Shown: positions 54,028 through 63,141, numbered from the stretch's first letter. The stretch: 64,000 bases of DNA from Bacillota bacterium (GCA_023409735.1 JAEYRB010000006.1:1-64000); one strand, 5' to 3'. The notes: generated by a model not told the origin, from the sequence alone. Program-made: numbers and translations.

Positions 54028-54999
54028 ATGATTTCAAAAAGTAAAATTGTAGTTATTGGATCAGGCAATGTTGGAGAGGCAATCGCCTATACACTGATGG
54101 TGCGCCAGCAGGCCAATGAAATCGTTCTGGTTGATATTAATGAAGAACGTGCACAGGGAAGTGCTTCCGATATATCTCACGGTACGGCATTTTTCAAAGC
54201 AATCAGAGTAAGAAAGGGAGACTATTCTGACTGTAAAGATGCAGAAATTATAGTTATTAGTGCAGGAATTGGCAGGAAGCCAGGACAATCCAGAAGAGAG
54301 CTTGCTGCAACGAATATTAAGATTATTAGAGCTGTGACAAAGTCAATTATGCAATATGCTCAAAACCCTATTATTATTGTAGTATCAAACCCATTGGATG
54401 TTCTAACATATACTGTCTGGAAAGAATCCGGTCTTCCAACTAATCGGGTGATTGGTACAGGAACAGCACTTGACACTGCGCGTTTCCGCCATACAATAAG
54501 CAAGGAAACAGGTATAAATGTTTGTGATGTTGATGCATACATTCTCGGCGAGCATGGCGATGGCATGGTGCCTATTTATAGTAATATAACTATAGCAGAT
54601 GAGCCATTGGAAAGCTTTATAAAGAACAATAACTGCTCTATCGACATCAAGGAAATTGGAGAGAACACTAAAACGTCAGGAGCTAGAATAATCGCAAGAA
54701 AAGGAGCAACCTTCTATGGCGTAGCAATGGCAGCCTGTGAAATTATAGGCGCGATTATTGATGATGAAAACGCTGTGTTCCCGGTTTCACATGTATTTGT
54801 TAACGAAGACTATGCAGATTATGAAGGAATTGCCATAAGCATGCCTTGTGTGTTAAACTTTAATGGTATTGCACGTGTTATAAACCTGCCTATGAATGAA
54901 GAGGAAACACAGGCAATGAAGCAATCAGCACAAGTAATAAGAGATTTAACCTCAGCTGCAATTTCTGATGTAGACTCAGACGGAAAGAAAACAGCGTAA
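54028..54999 (+). CDS. mdh: Malate dehydrogenase (LDH-like type)
   Basis: A 323-residue NAD-dependent dehydrogenase of the lactate/malate family. The dinucleotide motif is GSGNVGEA (11-18). The catalytic histidine is in LGEHGDGMVP. At the substrate-specificity position it has R83 (AGIGRKPG), where lactate dehydrogenases have Q (ANQKPG); this favours oxaloacetate/malate. It is directly followed by malic enzyme, supporting a malate role. GGAGGGAG precedes the ATG. Confidence 0.9.
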   Translation: MISKSKIVVIGSGNVGEAIAYTLMVRQQANEIVLVDINEERAQGSASDISHGTAFFKAIRVRKGDYSDCKDAEIIVISAGIGRKPGQSRRELAATNIKIIRAVTKSIMQYAQNPIIIVVSNPLDVLTYTVWKESGLPTNRVIGTGTALDTARFRHTISKETGINVCDVDAYILGEHGDGMVPIYSNITIADEPLESFIKNNNCSIDIKEIGENTKTSGARIIARKGATFYGVAMAACEIIGAIIDDENAVFPVSHVFVNEDYADYEGIAISMPCVLNFNGIARVINLPMNEEETQAMKQSAQVIRDLTSAAISDVDSDGKKTA

Positions 55000-55028
55000 A
55001 AAATATTTTAATATAAGGAGAATTGAAT

Positions 55029-56201
55029 ATGGACAGAAAAGAACTTGCATTAAAAAAGCATAAAGAATGGAATGGAAAAATCGAGGTTACCTGCAGAGCA
55101 GCAGTTGATAACAAGGAAGCACTTTCACTAGCGTACACTCCGGGCGTTGCAGAGCCTTGCCTTGAGATCGAAAAGGATGTTGATCTCTCATATGTCTATA
55201 CAAGAAGACATAACATGGTTGCTGTTGTTACAGATGGAACAGCTGTGCTCGGACTTGGAGATATAGGCCCGGAAGCCGGTATGCCTGTTATGGAAGGTAA
55301 ATGTGTTCTTTTCAAAAGCTTTGGAGATGTTGACGCATTCCCTCTTTGTATCAGAAGCAAAAATGTAGATGATATTGTAAACACTGTTAAGCTCCTTGCC
55401 GGTAGCTTCGGCGGAGTTAATCTGGAAGACATTTCAGCACCTCGCTGCTTTGAGATAGAGAGAAAGTTAAAGGAGTGCTGTGATATACCAATATTCCATG
55501 ATGATCAGCATGGCACAGCAGTTGTAACACTTGCAGCTATGCTTAATGCACTTAAGCTGACAGGTCGCAAGCTTGATGAAATAAAGGTCGTTACTTCAGG
55601 TGCAGGTGCAGCTGGTATTGCAATAATTAAACTGCTTATTAGCCTGGGCCTTAAGAATGTTATTATGTGTGACAGAACAGGCGCGATATATGAAGGACGT
55701 GATGGCCTTAATTCAGAAAAAATTGAGATGGCTAAGATCACTAATCATGAGAAGAAAGCCGGTTCACTTGCCGATATGCTTAAGGGTGCAGATGTATTCA
55801 TAGGTGTGTCCGCTCCGGGAACAGTTACACCGGAAATGGTAAAGACTATGAATCCAAATCCGATCCTTTTCCCTATGGCAAATCCAACTCCGGAAATTAT
55901 GCCAGACCTTGCTCTTGAAGCAGGAGCTGCCGTTGTTGGTACAGGCAGAAGCGATTTCCCGAACCAGATAAACAATGTTCTTGCATTCCCGGGAATCTTC
56001 CGAGGAGCACTTGATGTTCGTGCAAGTGATATCAATGATGAAATGAAGATTGCAGCCGCATATGCTATTGCTGGTCTTGTTTCTGATGAGGAGCTGTCAA
56101 AGGATTATATTATTCCAAATGCTTTTGACACACGTGTTGGTAAGGCAGTTGCAGAGGCAGTTGCAGAAGCAGCACGCAAGACCGGAGTAAATAGAATATA
56201 G
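55029..56201 (+). CDS. NAD(P)-dependent malic enzyme (decarboxylating)
   Basis: A 390-residue short bacterial malic enzyme converting malate to pyruvate and CO2 with reduction of NAD(P). Conserved parts are the tyrosine in LAYTPGVAEPC, VVTDGTAVLGLGDIGPEAGMPVMEGK, metal-binding IFHDDQHGTA and the Rossmann motif SGAGAAGIA. The ATG at 55029, 8 bp after AAGGAG, is preferred to a TTG at 55023. Together with mdh it forms a PEP-oxaloacetate-malate-pyruvate bypass; cofactor use (NADP or NAD) cannot be read safely. Confidence 0.95.
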   Translation: MDRKELALKKHKEWNGKIEVTCRAAVDNKEALSLAYTPGVAEPCLEIEKDVDLSYVYTRRHNMVAVVTDGTAVLGLGDIGPEAGMPVMEGKCVLFKSFGDVDAFPLCIRSKNVDDIVNTVKLLAGSFGGVNLEDISAPRCFEIERKLKECCDIPIFHDDQHGTAVVTLAAMLNALKLTGRKLDEIKVVTSGAGAAGIAIIKLLISLGLKNVIMCDRTGAIYEGRDGLNSEKIEMAKITNHEKKAGSLADMLKGADVFIGVSAPGTVTPEMVKTMNPNPILFPMANPTPEIMPDLALEAGAAVVGTGRSDFPNQINNVLAFPGIFRGALDVRASDINDEMKIAAAYAIAGLVSDEELSKDYIIPNAFDTRVGKAVAEAVAEAARKTGVNRI

Positions 56202-56245
56202 GTTGATTAGTTTTATATTTAGTAATAGATTTAATTAGCAGTAAG

Positions 56246-56286
56246 AGGACTGTCATCATTTATATATGATGCCGGTCCTTTTTTGG
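56246..56286 (+). terminator. Terminator of the mdh-malic enzyme operon
   Basis: AGGAC, then CATCA, pair with TGATG and GTCCT (56246-56279), followed by six T. A 350-bp gap separates this operon from the pyrophosphatase. Confidence 0.85.
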
Positions 56287-56447
56287 TGCTTATGCAAATC
56301 CCCCATATTTAATATTTTTGTCATTGACCAGTATTAAGTAATTATAAGTATTTGTGGTATAATTTGTCACAATTGTATTCTTGTTAATAAGCAAGCAGAC
56401 AAAGATATAAAAAGAAAAAAATTACGACAAAATGTTCACATAAAGAG

Positions 56448-56481
56448 TTGACGGGTTGCAGATTGGGGTTTATGATATAAT
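56448..56481 (+). promoter_or_regulatory. Promoter of the membrane pyrophosphatase gene
   Basis: TTGACG (56448-56453) and TATGAT (56471-56476) are spaced by 17 bp, with an overlapping TATAAT at 56476-56481. Confidence 0.7.
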
Positions 56482-56552
56482 GGCGGTGAACTTGGAAAAT
56501 GTATTGAATCAAGTAAATCCGTATATCATATAAAATGAGTGGGTGAAGTATA

Positions 56553-58724
56553 ATGTCAATCGTAGTTCTACTAGCTTTTGCTGTGGTATTAGCTCTCGGC
56601 TTTGCAGCTGTTAACTATTTCGCAGTGAAAAAACTTGATGAGGGAAGTCAGCTTATGCAGAAAATTGCTGCTGCAATACGCCTCGGTGCAAACACCTTTA
56701 TTAGTTATGAATATAAAGCGCTTGCAGTAGTCGTGTTGATCGTTGCAGTCTGTGAGTGGCTGGCCCTTGAATGGTATGTTGCCGCAGCATTTATACTGGG
56801 TGCTGTCATGAGCGCATGTGCGGGCTTTATCGGAATGAAGATAGCCACATATGCAAATGTACGTGTTTCAAATGAAGCCAGAAAGACATTGAATCTTGGT
56901 AAGACCCTGAAAGTAGCGTTTCGTGGTGGGTCTGTAATGGGAATCTGTGTAGGTGGCTTCGCGCTTTTGGGAATATTTATTGTGTATATGGTATTTGGTG
57001 TGGGCTTTGGCTGGCTCACAAAAACTACTACAAATACATGCTGGCTTACAGGTATTCCTATTGTTCCCTTCCCTAACGCACTTTCTGGTTATGCTCTTGG
57101 CTGCTCTATTGTTGCTATGTTCAACCGTGTTGGCGGCGGTATATACACAAAGGCAGCTGATATGGGTGCTGACCTTGTTGGAAAGACAGAGGCACACATT
57201 CCGGAGGATGATCCTCGTAATCCTGCAACTATAGCAGATAACGTAGGTGATAACGTTGGAGACGTTGCCGGTCTGGGAAGCGATCTTTTGGAAAGCTATG
57301 TTGCATCAATTGTTGCGGCTATTGTGCTTGCGTACAATCTTGTTCTTGCAGGAAGCTCAATAAGCGGGGAGCTGCTAGAAAAAATGTATACGTTCCCTCT
57401 GGCCTTTGCTGCAATCGGATTGATCGGCTGCTGCATCGGAATAGCCTGGCTGCTGATAAAAGACCTTTCAAAGTCTAAAGATCCTCATACAATCCTTAAC
57501 GCTGCTACTTGGATAGCAGCAGGAGTTACTCTTGTCGGAGGATTTATTGCGGCACTTGTTATGTTCAAGGGAATGGATCTTACAGCTGCATCCTTTAAGC
57601 TTGGCTTTATTTCGCCATGGATAGGTGCTGCAGTTGGCGTTATCTCAGGTATAGTAATAGGCGTAATTGCTGAATACTATACAAGTGCAGATTACAAACC
57701 GACACAGGTTGTGGCCAACTCTTCTGAGGAAGGCTCTGCACTTACAATAACCAGTGGCTTAGCACTTGGTATGCGTTCATGTATGCTCCCATGCATCGTT
57801 CTTGGTATAGGTATAATTATTGCATACTATGTTTCCGGATTATATGGTGTTGCTATGGCTGCAATGGGTATGCTTTCATTTGTCAGTGCTACAGTATCCG
57901 TTGATACTTATGGACCAATATCCGATAATGCAGGCGGAATTGCTGAAATGTCCAAGCTTGATGAGGGCGTTCGTAAAATAACAGATACACTTGATTCTGT
58001 CGGAAATACAACAGCAGCTATAGGAAAGGGCTTTGCAATAGGCTCCGGTGCACTTGCTGCATTATCATTGATGATAAGCTATATGTACTCATATGGAGGT
58101 ACTGTTGGAGAGAATTTCCTTCCTGAATTAAACATAATAAATCCTATGACACTGGCAGGCGCTATTGTCGGAGGGGCATTGCCGTTCTTCTTCTCAGGAA
58201 TGCTGATCGATGCTGTTGCAAAGACGGCACGTAAGATGGTTGATGAAGTAAGGCGTCAGTTCAAAGAAGTTCCGGCTATACTTGAGGGTAAAGCTGATCC
58301 TGATTACAAGACCTGTATAGGAATATCTGCTCAGGGCTCACTTAAAGAGATGAAGGTCCCGGCGTTATTAGCAATTATTGTACCTGTATTATGCGGATTG
58401 ATATTTGGACCTGAATTTGTCGGAGGAGTTCTTATTGGTTCAACAATTTCAGGAATAATGATAGCTTTGTTTACCGGTAATGCCGGTGGTGCCTGGGACA
58501 ATGGCAAGAAGTATATTGAAGCAGGCGGTATAAAAGGCCTTGGTAAGGGTACACCTGCGCATGATGCAGCTGTTGTTGGCGATACAGTAGGTGATCCGCT
58601 TAAGGATACAGTAGGTCCATGCATGGATATATTTATAAAGATCATGGCTACAGTATCTCTGGTTACAGTTTCAGTATTCAGCCATTACAACCTGTGGGGC
58701 TGGATTGAATCTCTGCTTAAATAG
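56553..58724 (+). CDS. hppA: Membrane-bound ion-pumping pyrophosphatase, K+-dependent type
   Basis: A 723-residue, 16-helix enzyme coupling PPi hydrolysis to H+ or Na+ export. Substrate motifs are GADLVGKTEAHIPEDDPRNPA and IADNVGDNVGDVAG, plus the C-terminal GDTVGDPLKDTVGP. The K+-dependence position is alanine (GNTTAAIGKG, not GNTTKA), indicating the K+-dependent subfamily, which includes Na+ pumps. Whether it moves H+ or Na+ is not settled. It has its own promoter and a terminator-like structure after it. Confidence 0.95.
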   Translation: MSIVVLLAFAVVLALGFAAVNYFAVKKLDEGSQLMQKIAAAIRLGANTFISYEYKALAVVVLIVAVCEWLALEWYVAAAFILGAVMSACAGFIGMKIATYANVRVSNEARKTLNLGKTLKVAFRGGSVMGICVGGFALLGIFIVYMVFGVGFGWLTKTTTNTCWLTGIPIVPFPNALSGYALGCSIVAMFNRVGGGIYTKAADMGADLVGKTEAHIPEDDPRNPATIADNVGDNVGDVAGLGSDLLESYVASIVAAIVLAYNLVLAGSSISGELLEKMYTFPLAFAAIGLIGCCIGIAWLLIKDLSKSKDPHTILNAATWIAAGVTLVGGFIAALVMFKGMDLTAASFKLGFISPWIGAAVGVISGIVIGVIAEYYTSADYKPTQVVANSSEEGSALTITSGLALGMRSCMLPCIVLGIGIIIAYYVSGLYGVAMAAMGMLSFVSATVSVDTYGPISDNAGGIAEMSKLDEGVRKITDTLDSVGNTTAAIGKGFAIGSGALAALSLMISYMYSYGGTVGENFLPELNIINPMTLAGAIVGGALPFFFSGMLIDAVAKTARKMVDEVRRQFKEVPAILEGKADPDYKTCIGISAQGSLKEMKVPALLAIIVPVLCGLIFGPEFVGGVLIGSTISGIMIALFTGNAGGAWDNGKKYIEAGGIKGLGKGTPAHDAAVVGDTVGDPLKDTVGPCMDIFIKIMATVSLVTVSVFSHYNLWGWIESLLK

Positions 58725-58783
58725 TCCATATTTAGTTGCTATCAGGTATTTGGTGGATAGTTTTAAAAAAATGAAATTAAATA

Positions 58784-58850
58784 TTGACAAGACAAATTGT
58801 TGTATGTTATAAATTATCAGGCGTGTGTTTTTAACACCGCCTGATTTTTA
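58784..58850 (+). promoter_or_regulatory. Promoter followed at once by a terminator hairpin
   Basis: TTGACA (58784-58789) and TATAAA (58808-58813) have 18-bp spacing. The hairpin TCAGGC...GCCTGA (58817-58844) with inner GTG/CAC and a T-run begins 4 bp later. The hairpin may simply end the hppA transcript, with the promoter-like sequence fortuitous, or the pair may give a very short or attenuated transcript. Confidence 0.5.
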
Positions 58851-58855
58851 GTTAT

Positions 58856-58875
58856 ATAGTTGACAAGTCAACTAT
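58856..58875. promoter_or_regulatory. Palindromic MarR operator
   Basis: ATAGTTGACAAGTCAACTAT is a perfect 9-bp inverted repeat with a 2-bp centre, and it contains TTGACA. It lies 50 bp upstream of the marR-type gene. MarR-family proteins bind such palindromes; autorepression by occluding a promoter is the likely function. Confidence 0.75.
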
Positions 58876-58924
58876 TATGGAAGAAAAAGACTATTATTGA
58901 ATTAGAATGAAGGAGGGCTGTTCT

Positions 58925-59344
58925 ATGATAAGCAATCTGTCGCTGATTGCCCGTGGAAGCCATATGTACTTTGCGCGCCGCATGAAGCATTATGAAATTG
59001 GCATGTCAGAGCAAATGATACTAATGCACCTTGCTGCGGTAGATAAAGAGAATCAGGATGGAATTGCGCAATATTTCAGGCTGGACAAGGGAGCAGTAGC
59101 AAAAATAACTGCAAAACTGGCGCTGAAGGGCATGATTACGAGAGATAGGAACAAGGACAATTTAAGAGAAAATGTAATAGCTATAACAGATAAAGGACGA
59201 TCACTTATAAATGAACTGGAGACTGTAGCAAAGGAATGGGAAAAGCAGGTGATGAAAGGTTTTACTGAAGAACAGAAGCAGGAACTGCGCGAGATGCTTA
59301 CAAAGGCTGCAACAAATGTGAGCACATATCTGGGGAAATTATAA
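58925..59344 (+). CDS. MarR-family transcriptional regulator
   Basis: A 139-residue winged-helix regulator. The DNA-binding part is DGIAQYFRLDKGAVAKITAKLALKGMITRDRNKDNLRENVIAITDKG, and flanking helices form the dimer. AAGGAGG (58910-58916) is 8 bp before the ATG at 58925. It lies upstream of an MFS exporter and probably represses itself and that gene, released by a drug-like ligand. Confidence 0.94.
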   Translation: MISNLSLIARGSHMYFARRMKHYEIGMSEQMILMHLAAVDKENQDGIAQYFRLDKGAVAKITAKLALKGMITRDRNKDNLRENVIAITDKGRSLINELETVAKEWEKQVMKGFTEEQKQELREMLTKAATNVSTYLGKL

Positions 59345-59479
59345 TGTGTCACACTTTATACGCCATAGTATATTATATTGCTGATAAGCCTTATAGCTAG
59401 CATGCTCATATTGTTCTTGTGCAGCAAAGGCATTATAAGAAAATTCTCTGATTTAAGGTGGATGCTCAATTTAGAATGA

Positions 59480-59517
59480 AATACTTAGTAAAAAAATACT
59501 TAGTTAAAAATACTTAA
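59480..59517 (+). repeat. Three AATACTTA direct repeats upstream of the MFS gene
   Basis: AATACTTAG, AATACTTAG and AATACTTAA begin at 59480, 59495 and 59509, spaced 14-15 bp, 80-120 bp before the MFS start. They could be binding sites or simple AT-rich repetition. Confidence 0.5.
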
Positions 59518-59598
59518 TAATAGAAGTAAAGTGATTAATTAATAATTGGATGTTAATGCTTAATTAAGCGTAATAAAATGAAAGGAATTGTGTAATTT

Positions 59599-61842
59599 AT
59601 GGGAGTAGCAAGAAAAAAGAGTTATGGATTAATAATGGCGGTGTATCTGCTCGGTATTTTCATGGGAGCGATCGATACTGGCATAGTATCTCCTGTAAGA
59701 ACTATTATACAAAGCAGTCTTGGAGTTGATGGAAATACCGGTATCTGGATGATTACAATTTATACGCTTGCATATGCGGCAAGCATACCTGTTATGGGTA
59801 AGCTTGCTGATAAATATGGGCGTAAGGTCATTTATCTCATTAGTATATTACTTTTTGGTGCAGGCTCGCTGTTCTGCGGATTATCACAGATGTTTGGCAG
59901 CTTTTCAGTAATGCTGACAGCCCGTGTTATACAGGCTATTGGCGGTGGCGGAATCATTCCTGTTGCTACTGCCGAATTCGGAACAACCTTCCCGAAGGAA
60001 AAGCGGGGTATGGCACTTGGCCTTGTAGGAGGCGTATATGGTATTGCAAATATATTCGGTTCTTCTGCGGGAAGCCTGATACTCGACATATTTGGTTCGG
60101 ATAATTGGAAGTACATATTCTTTGTCAACCTGCCGATTTCGGTATTTATTATAATTGCAGGAATTGTTTGCCTACCTAATACCAAGACAGAGAATGTTAA
60201 GAAAATAGACATTCTTGGTATTATGTCCCTGACAATTATGGTGTTGTCCATACTTTATGGACTTAAGAATATTGATTTCTTCGATTTTGCAAATAGCATC
60301 TCAGGCACAGATGTATACCCGTTCCTGATTATTTTTGTTATTATAATGCCGCTGTTTATTCTGGCTGAAAAGAAGGCTGAGGACCCTGTTATGAATTTAG
60401 CCTTCTTTAAAAACCTTCGTATAAATATTACGCTCATAATATCCTTTATCACAGGAGTTGCGATGATGGGTATAATATTCGTACCACAATTCTGTGAAAA
60501 CTGTATGAACATGGTATCCGGAAGCGGAGGCTATTTTGTTATTGCACTTGGCGTGTTTGCCGGCCTTGGAGCTCCCGTGTCAGGAAAGCTTATTGATAAA
60601 TACGGAGTTAGGCTTGTCCTTGCCATAGGTTTTATTTCTTCTATCGCTGGTGCGCTTTTCCTGAATTTTGTGACAATTCCGCACTCGAACTACATTACAG
60701 TTTTTGCAGGCCTGATTCTGATGGGCATAGGTATTGGCTTTACTATGGGGACACCGCTTAATTATATGATGCTGTCTAATACAAAAGAGGAAGAGTCTAA
60801 CTCTGCTCTGGCAACTGTTTCTCTTGTGCGTTCTATAGGCACAGCTATTGCGCCTGCAATAATGATCGGCTTTATATCTCATGCAGGCATGAATGTCGGA
60901 ACACAGGTAATGAATATTATGCCTGAAGATGTTAATATGCCGGAAATCAAATATGTTGATGAGCTTAGCGAGGAGATCTCTGTTATACAGGAAAACAAAG
61001 CTATTATGGCTATGATGGGTGATGTAGACCTGAGTAAAATGGATATCAAAAAAATGCTTGATATGAAAATTGATATGAGTAATACATCAGGAGATTTTAC
61101 AATGCCTCAAGAGCTAACTACACTTATGCAGAGCTCTGATGTTACCACCATTACCGATAATGCAAAGACTATGGCATCATACATGTTTGATAATATTCTT
61201 CCTAAGGCTGTTGGTGGAATACAAGAGGGAATAAGCTCACTTGAAAAGGTTTCAGCTTCAATGAGCAGTATGATGGGCTCAATGAAGGGCGGACAGGGAG
61301 CTGGTATGCCAAGTATGGATGCTGGCGCTATGGCAGACGGAAAAGGCGCAATGCCTGAAGGTATGCCAGGTATAGATGCTGGCGCTATGGCAGATGGGAA
61401 AGCCGCAATGCCTGAAGGTATGCCAGGTATGGATGCTGGCGCTATGGCTGGCGACAAAGGCGTAATGCCTGAAGGTATGCCGGGTAAGGATGCTGGCGCT
61501 ATGGCAGACGGAAAAGCCGCAATGCCCGAGGGTATGCCGGGTATAGACATGAGCAAGATGGGCAATATGCCAGACATAAATACCATGCTTGAGCAGATGA
61601 AGTCTATACGCGACGAAATGCCTAGTGCTTTTGAAAAGGCAAAGGCCAATTACCTCTCACAGATCGACGGACTTGACGCTGATATAAGAGCGACATTTAA
61701 AGACACTCTTAATGTCGGCTTCCGTCAGGTTTACACTACAGTTATTGTGGCATCCCTTATAGCCTTGCTGCTGCTTGCTTTCTACAGAGAAAAGGAAAGA
61801 AAGGCAAAAGCTAATATTAACAGCACAGCAGCAGGTAAGTAA
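59599..61842 (+). CDS. DHA2-type MFS multidrug exporter with methionine-rich repeat loop
   Basis: A 747-residue transporter; family members usually have about 450-550. Helices 1-13 (about 10-430) include GMAIDTGIVSP-like MGAIDTGIVSPV, the motif A loop GKLADKYGRKVIYL and ALGLVGGVYGIANIFG. A long extracytoplasmic insert (about 435-715) follows, containing 19-residue repeats of the type MPEGMPGIDAGAMADGK (about 569-655). The last helix (VYTTVIVASLIALLLLAFY) closes the protein. It is preceded by a marR gene and a palindromic operator. The ribosome binding site (AAAGGAA) is rather far from the ATG. Confidence 0.88.
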   Translation: MGVARKKSYGLIMAVYLLGIFMGAIDTGIVSPVRTIIQSSLGVDGNTGIWMITIYTLAYAASIPVMGKLADKYGRKVIYLISILLFGAGSLFCGLSQMFGSFSVMLTARVIQAIGGGGIIPVATAEFGTTFPKEKRGMALGLVGGVYGIANIFGSSAGSLILDIFGSDNWKYIFFVNLPISVFIIIAGIVCLPNTKTENVKKIDILGIMSLTIMVLSILYGLKNIDFFDFANSISGTDVYPFLIIFVIIMPLFILAEKKAEDPVMNLAFFKNLRINITLIISFITGVAMMGIIFVPQFCENCMNMVSGSGGYFVIALGVFAGLGAPVSGKLIDKYGVRLVLAIGFISSIAGALFLNFVTIPHSNYITVFAGLILMGIGIGFTMGTPLNYMMLSNTKEEESNSALATVSLVRSIGTAIAPAIMIGFISHAGMNVGTQVMNIMPEDVNMPEIKYVDELSEEISVIQENKAIMAMMGDVDLSKMDIKKMLDMKIDMSNTSGDFTMPQELTTLMQSSDVTTITDNAKTMASYMFDNILPKAVGGIQEGISSLEKVSASMSSMMGSMKGGQGAGMPSMDAGAMADGKGAMPEGMPGIDAGAMADGKAAMPEGMPGMDAGAMAGDKGVMPEGMPGKDAGAMADGKAAMPEGMPGIDMSKMGNMPDINTMLEQMKSIRDEMPSAFEKAKANYLSQIDGLDADIRATFKDTLNVGFRQVYTTVIVASLIALLLLAFYREKERKAKANINSTAAGK
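61300..61551 (+). repeat. 57-bp in-frame tandem repeats (methionine-rich loop)
   Basis: Units starting at 61348, 61405, 61462 and 61519 are 57 bp apart, preceded by a partial copy. Each encodes 19 residues with four or five methionines, plus Asp, Glu, Gly and Pro. Confidence 0.9.
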
Positions 61843-61977
61843 AGCTGAGAATTTAATTAATAACGAAGCCAGCAGGTAAGTAACCTAAAAATAATACTAA
61901 TTACATGGCAGCAGATAAAATATAACATAATACTATTTCATATCTATACTATAATGCTGCTATAAGCGCGCATTACA

Positions 61978-62016
61978 AAAACCTCTTTCAGCTTAAAGCC
62001 GGAAGGGGTTTTTTAT
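61978..62016. terminator. Bidirectional terminator between MFS and SurA-like genes
   Basis: AAAAACCTCTTTC pairs with GGAAGGGGTTTTTT around a GC-AAA-GC loop. T-runs occur on both strands, serving the plus-strand MFS gene and the convergent minus-strand gene. Confidence 0.8.
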
Positions 62017-62017
62017 G

Positions 62018-62082
62018 GGTGCGCCCTAAGGGTTATAGCAAAAAGTTGAGGAGGGCTCTATGCCCCGAAACTTTTATTAATA
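62018..62082 (-). repeat. Dispersed intergenic repeat, copy C
   Basis: On the minus strand it reads TTAATAAAAGTTTCGGGGCA, then an AGAGCCCTCCT block, CTTTTTGCTATAACCCTTAG and GGGCGCACCC. It aligns block by block with copy B2 at 44301-44366 (TTAATAAAAGCCTCGGGGGC, CCCTCT, CTTTTTGCTTTAGCCCTTCG, GGGCAACGC). Confidence 0.75.
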
Positions 62083-62093
62083 CATATAGTAAG

Positions 62094-62771
62094 TTAATCA
62101 ATATACTTTTCAATTTTCATGTTCTTCATTAGGTCTGATATTTTATCTTCATAGTACTTATTGAATTTGTCCCGGAAATCGTTGCCTGGAGCATAATCAA
62201 TATTTTCTGACATAAAGTTCTTTTTTATTTTATCCTTATATTTTCCTCTGATCATAACCTTCTTAACAGCGGGCTTTAGCCTTTCCCAATATTGATCGAC
62301 TGTTATATTAAGGCTTTCAGATAATGCATCTATGGTATTCTTAATTTCCTCGTCACTTGAATAGCTGTTCTTCTGCTCCTGCAATGCCTTTTCCAAGTCC
62401 TCGTCACTTACTGTGATGCCTTCCTTTAAAGCATTGATATATACAGCCTCATTCCTTATGATTTTATCCAGGAGCTCTGAATCCGAGGGAACCTTATCGG
62501 CAGCCTTCCATAGAGCTTTATAGCTATCAAACGACTCTTTTGTTATTATTGTATCTTCTATTTTTGCAACGGCTTTGTTATCGTCATCGTTATTTCCCTC
62601 AGCTTCAGCTGTTTTCTCGGTAAATGAATTAAGCTCGGGCGTCAGACCGAAAAGTACATCTTCTGTATTTGCCCTGTTAGAAGCTTTAGAATTAATAAGG
62701 GAAAGAACCAGTACTCCTGTGACTAACAATATCGCGGCTATACAGGCTATTATCAGTTTGATTTTTTTCAT
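62094..62771 (-). CDS. Membrane-anchored SurA-N-like protein
   Basis: A 225-residue protein with one N-terminal membrane helix (KLIIACIAAILLVTGVLVLSLI) and an extracytoplasmic helical domain. It includes AKIEDTIITKESFDSYKALW and LLDKIIRNEAVYINALKEGITVSDEDLEKAL, typical of the SurA/PrsA N-terminal chaperone fold. No rotamase domain is present, so it is a chaperone-like or regulatory relative. GGAAAAGGAG lies before the ATG. The exact role is unknown. Confidence 0.75.
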   Translation of the reverse strand: MKKIKLIIACIAAILLVTGVLVLSLINSKASNRANTEDVLFGLTPELNSFTEKTAEAEGNNDDDNKAVAKIEDTIITKESFDSYKALWKAADKVPSDSELLDKIIRNEAVYINALKEGITVSDEDLEKALQEQKNSYSSDEEIKNTIDALSESLNITVDQYWERLKPAVKKVMIRGKYKDKIKKNFMSENIDYAPGNDFRDKFNKYYEDKISDLMKNMKIEKYID

Positions 62772-63141
62772 TATATTTTTTCTCCTTTTCCTGTGAAGTT
62801 AAGCTTTACTAATTCAATACCTCCTTAGTTACTTTGATCTGACATCTATCATATACCAGTAAGTGTAAAAAAATGTAGAAATTGCTGTCATATTGCCTGT
62901 TACTATAAAATTATACGCAGTAAAACAGTGATGAGATAATTAAACATTTTAAATTAAACATATATGAATCCTTTATAATTATGTAAAAAACTAGTACAAT
63001 GTAGAAGGGCAAAGGTATGTGTGCGACTCTGAGTAAAAATGAATATGCCAGTGCTGCAATTGCAGGAATGTATAATAGATACAAACAAAGCCTGCTTAAA
63101 TGCCGAATCGTAATAAATGAAACGGAGATGATATCAGGTGA
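62772..63141. other. 370-bp gap
   Basis: AT-rich, with no recognised gene. A frame open from 63016 (MCATLSKNEYASAAI) closes just before the DUF3795 fragment and shows no similarity to its missing N-terminus. Confidence 0.4.

Noticed and set aside
54028..54999. Annotation as lactate dehydrogenase
   Set aside because: R83 replaces the lactate-type Gln and malic enzyme is adjacent, so malate dehydrogenase fits better.
61107..61649. 180-residue minus-strand ORF opposite the MFS exporter
   Set aside because: It is the antisense shadow of the methionine-rich repeats; proline/alanine bias is explained by the plus-strand coding sequence.
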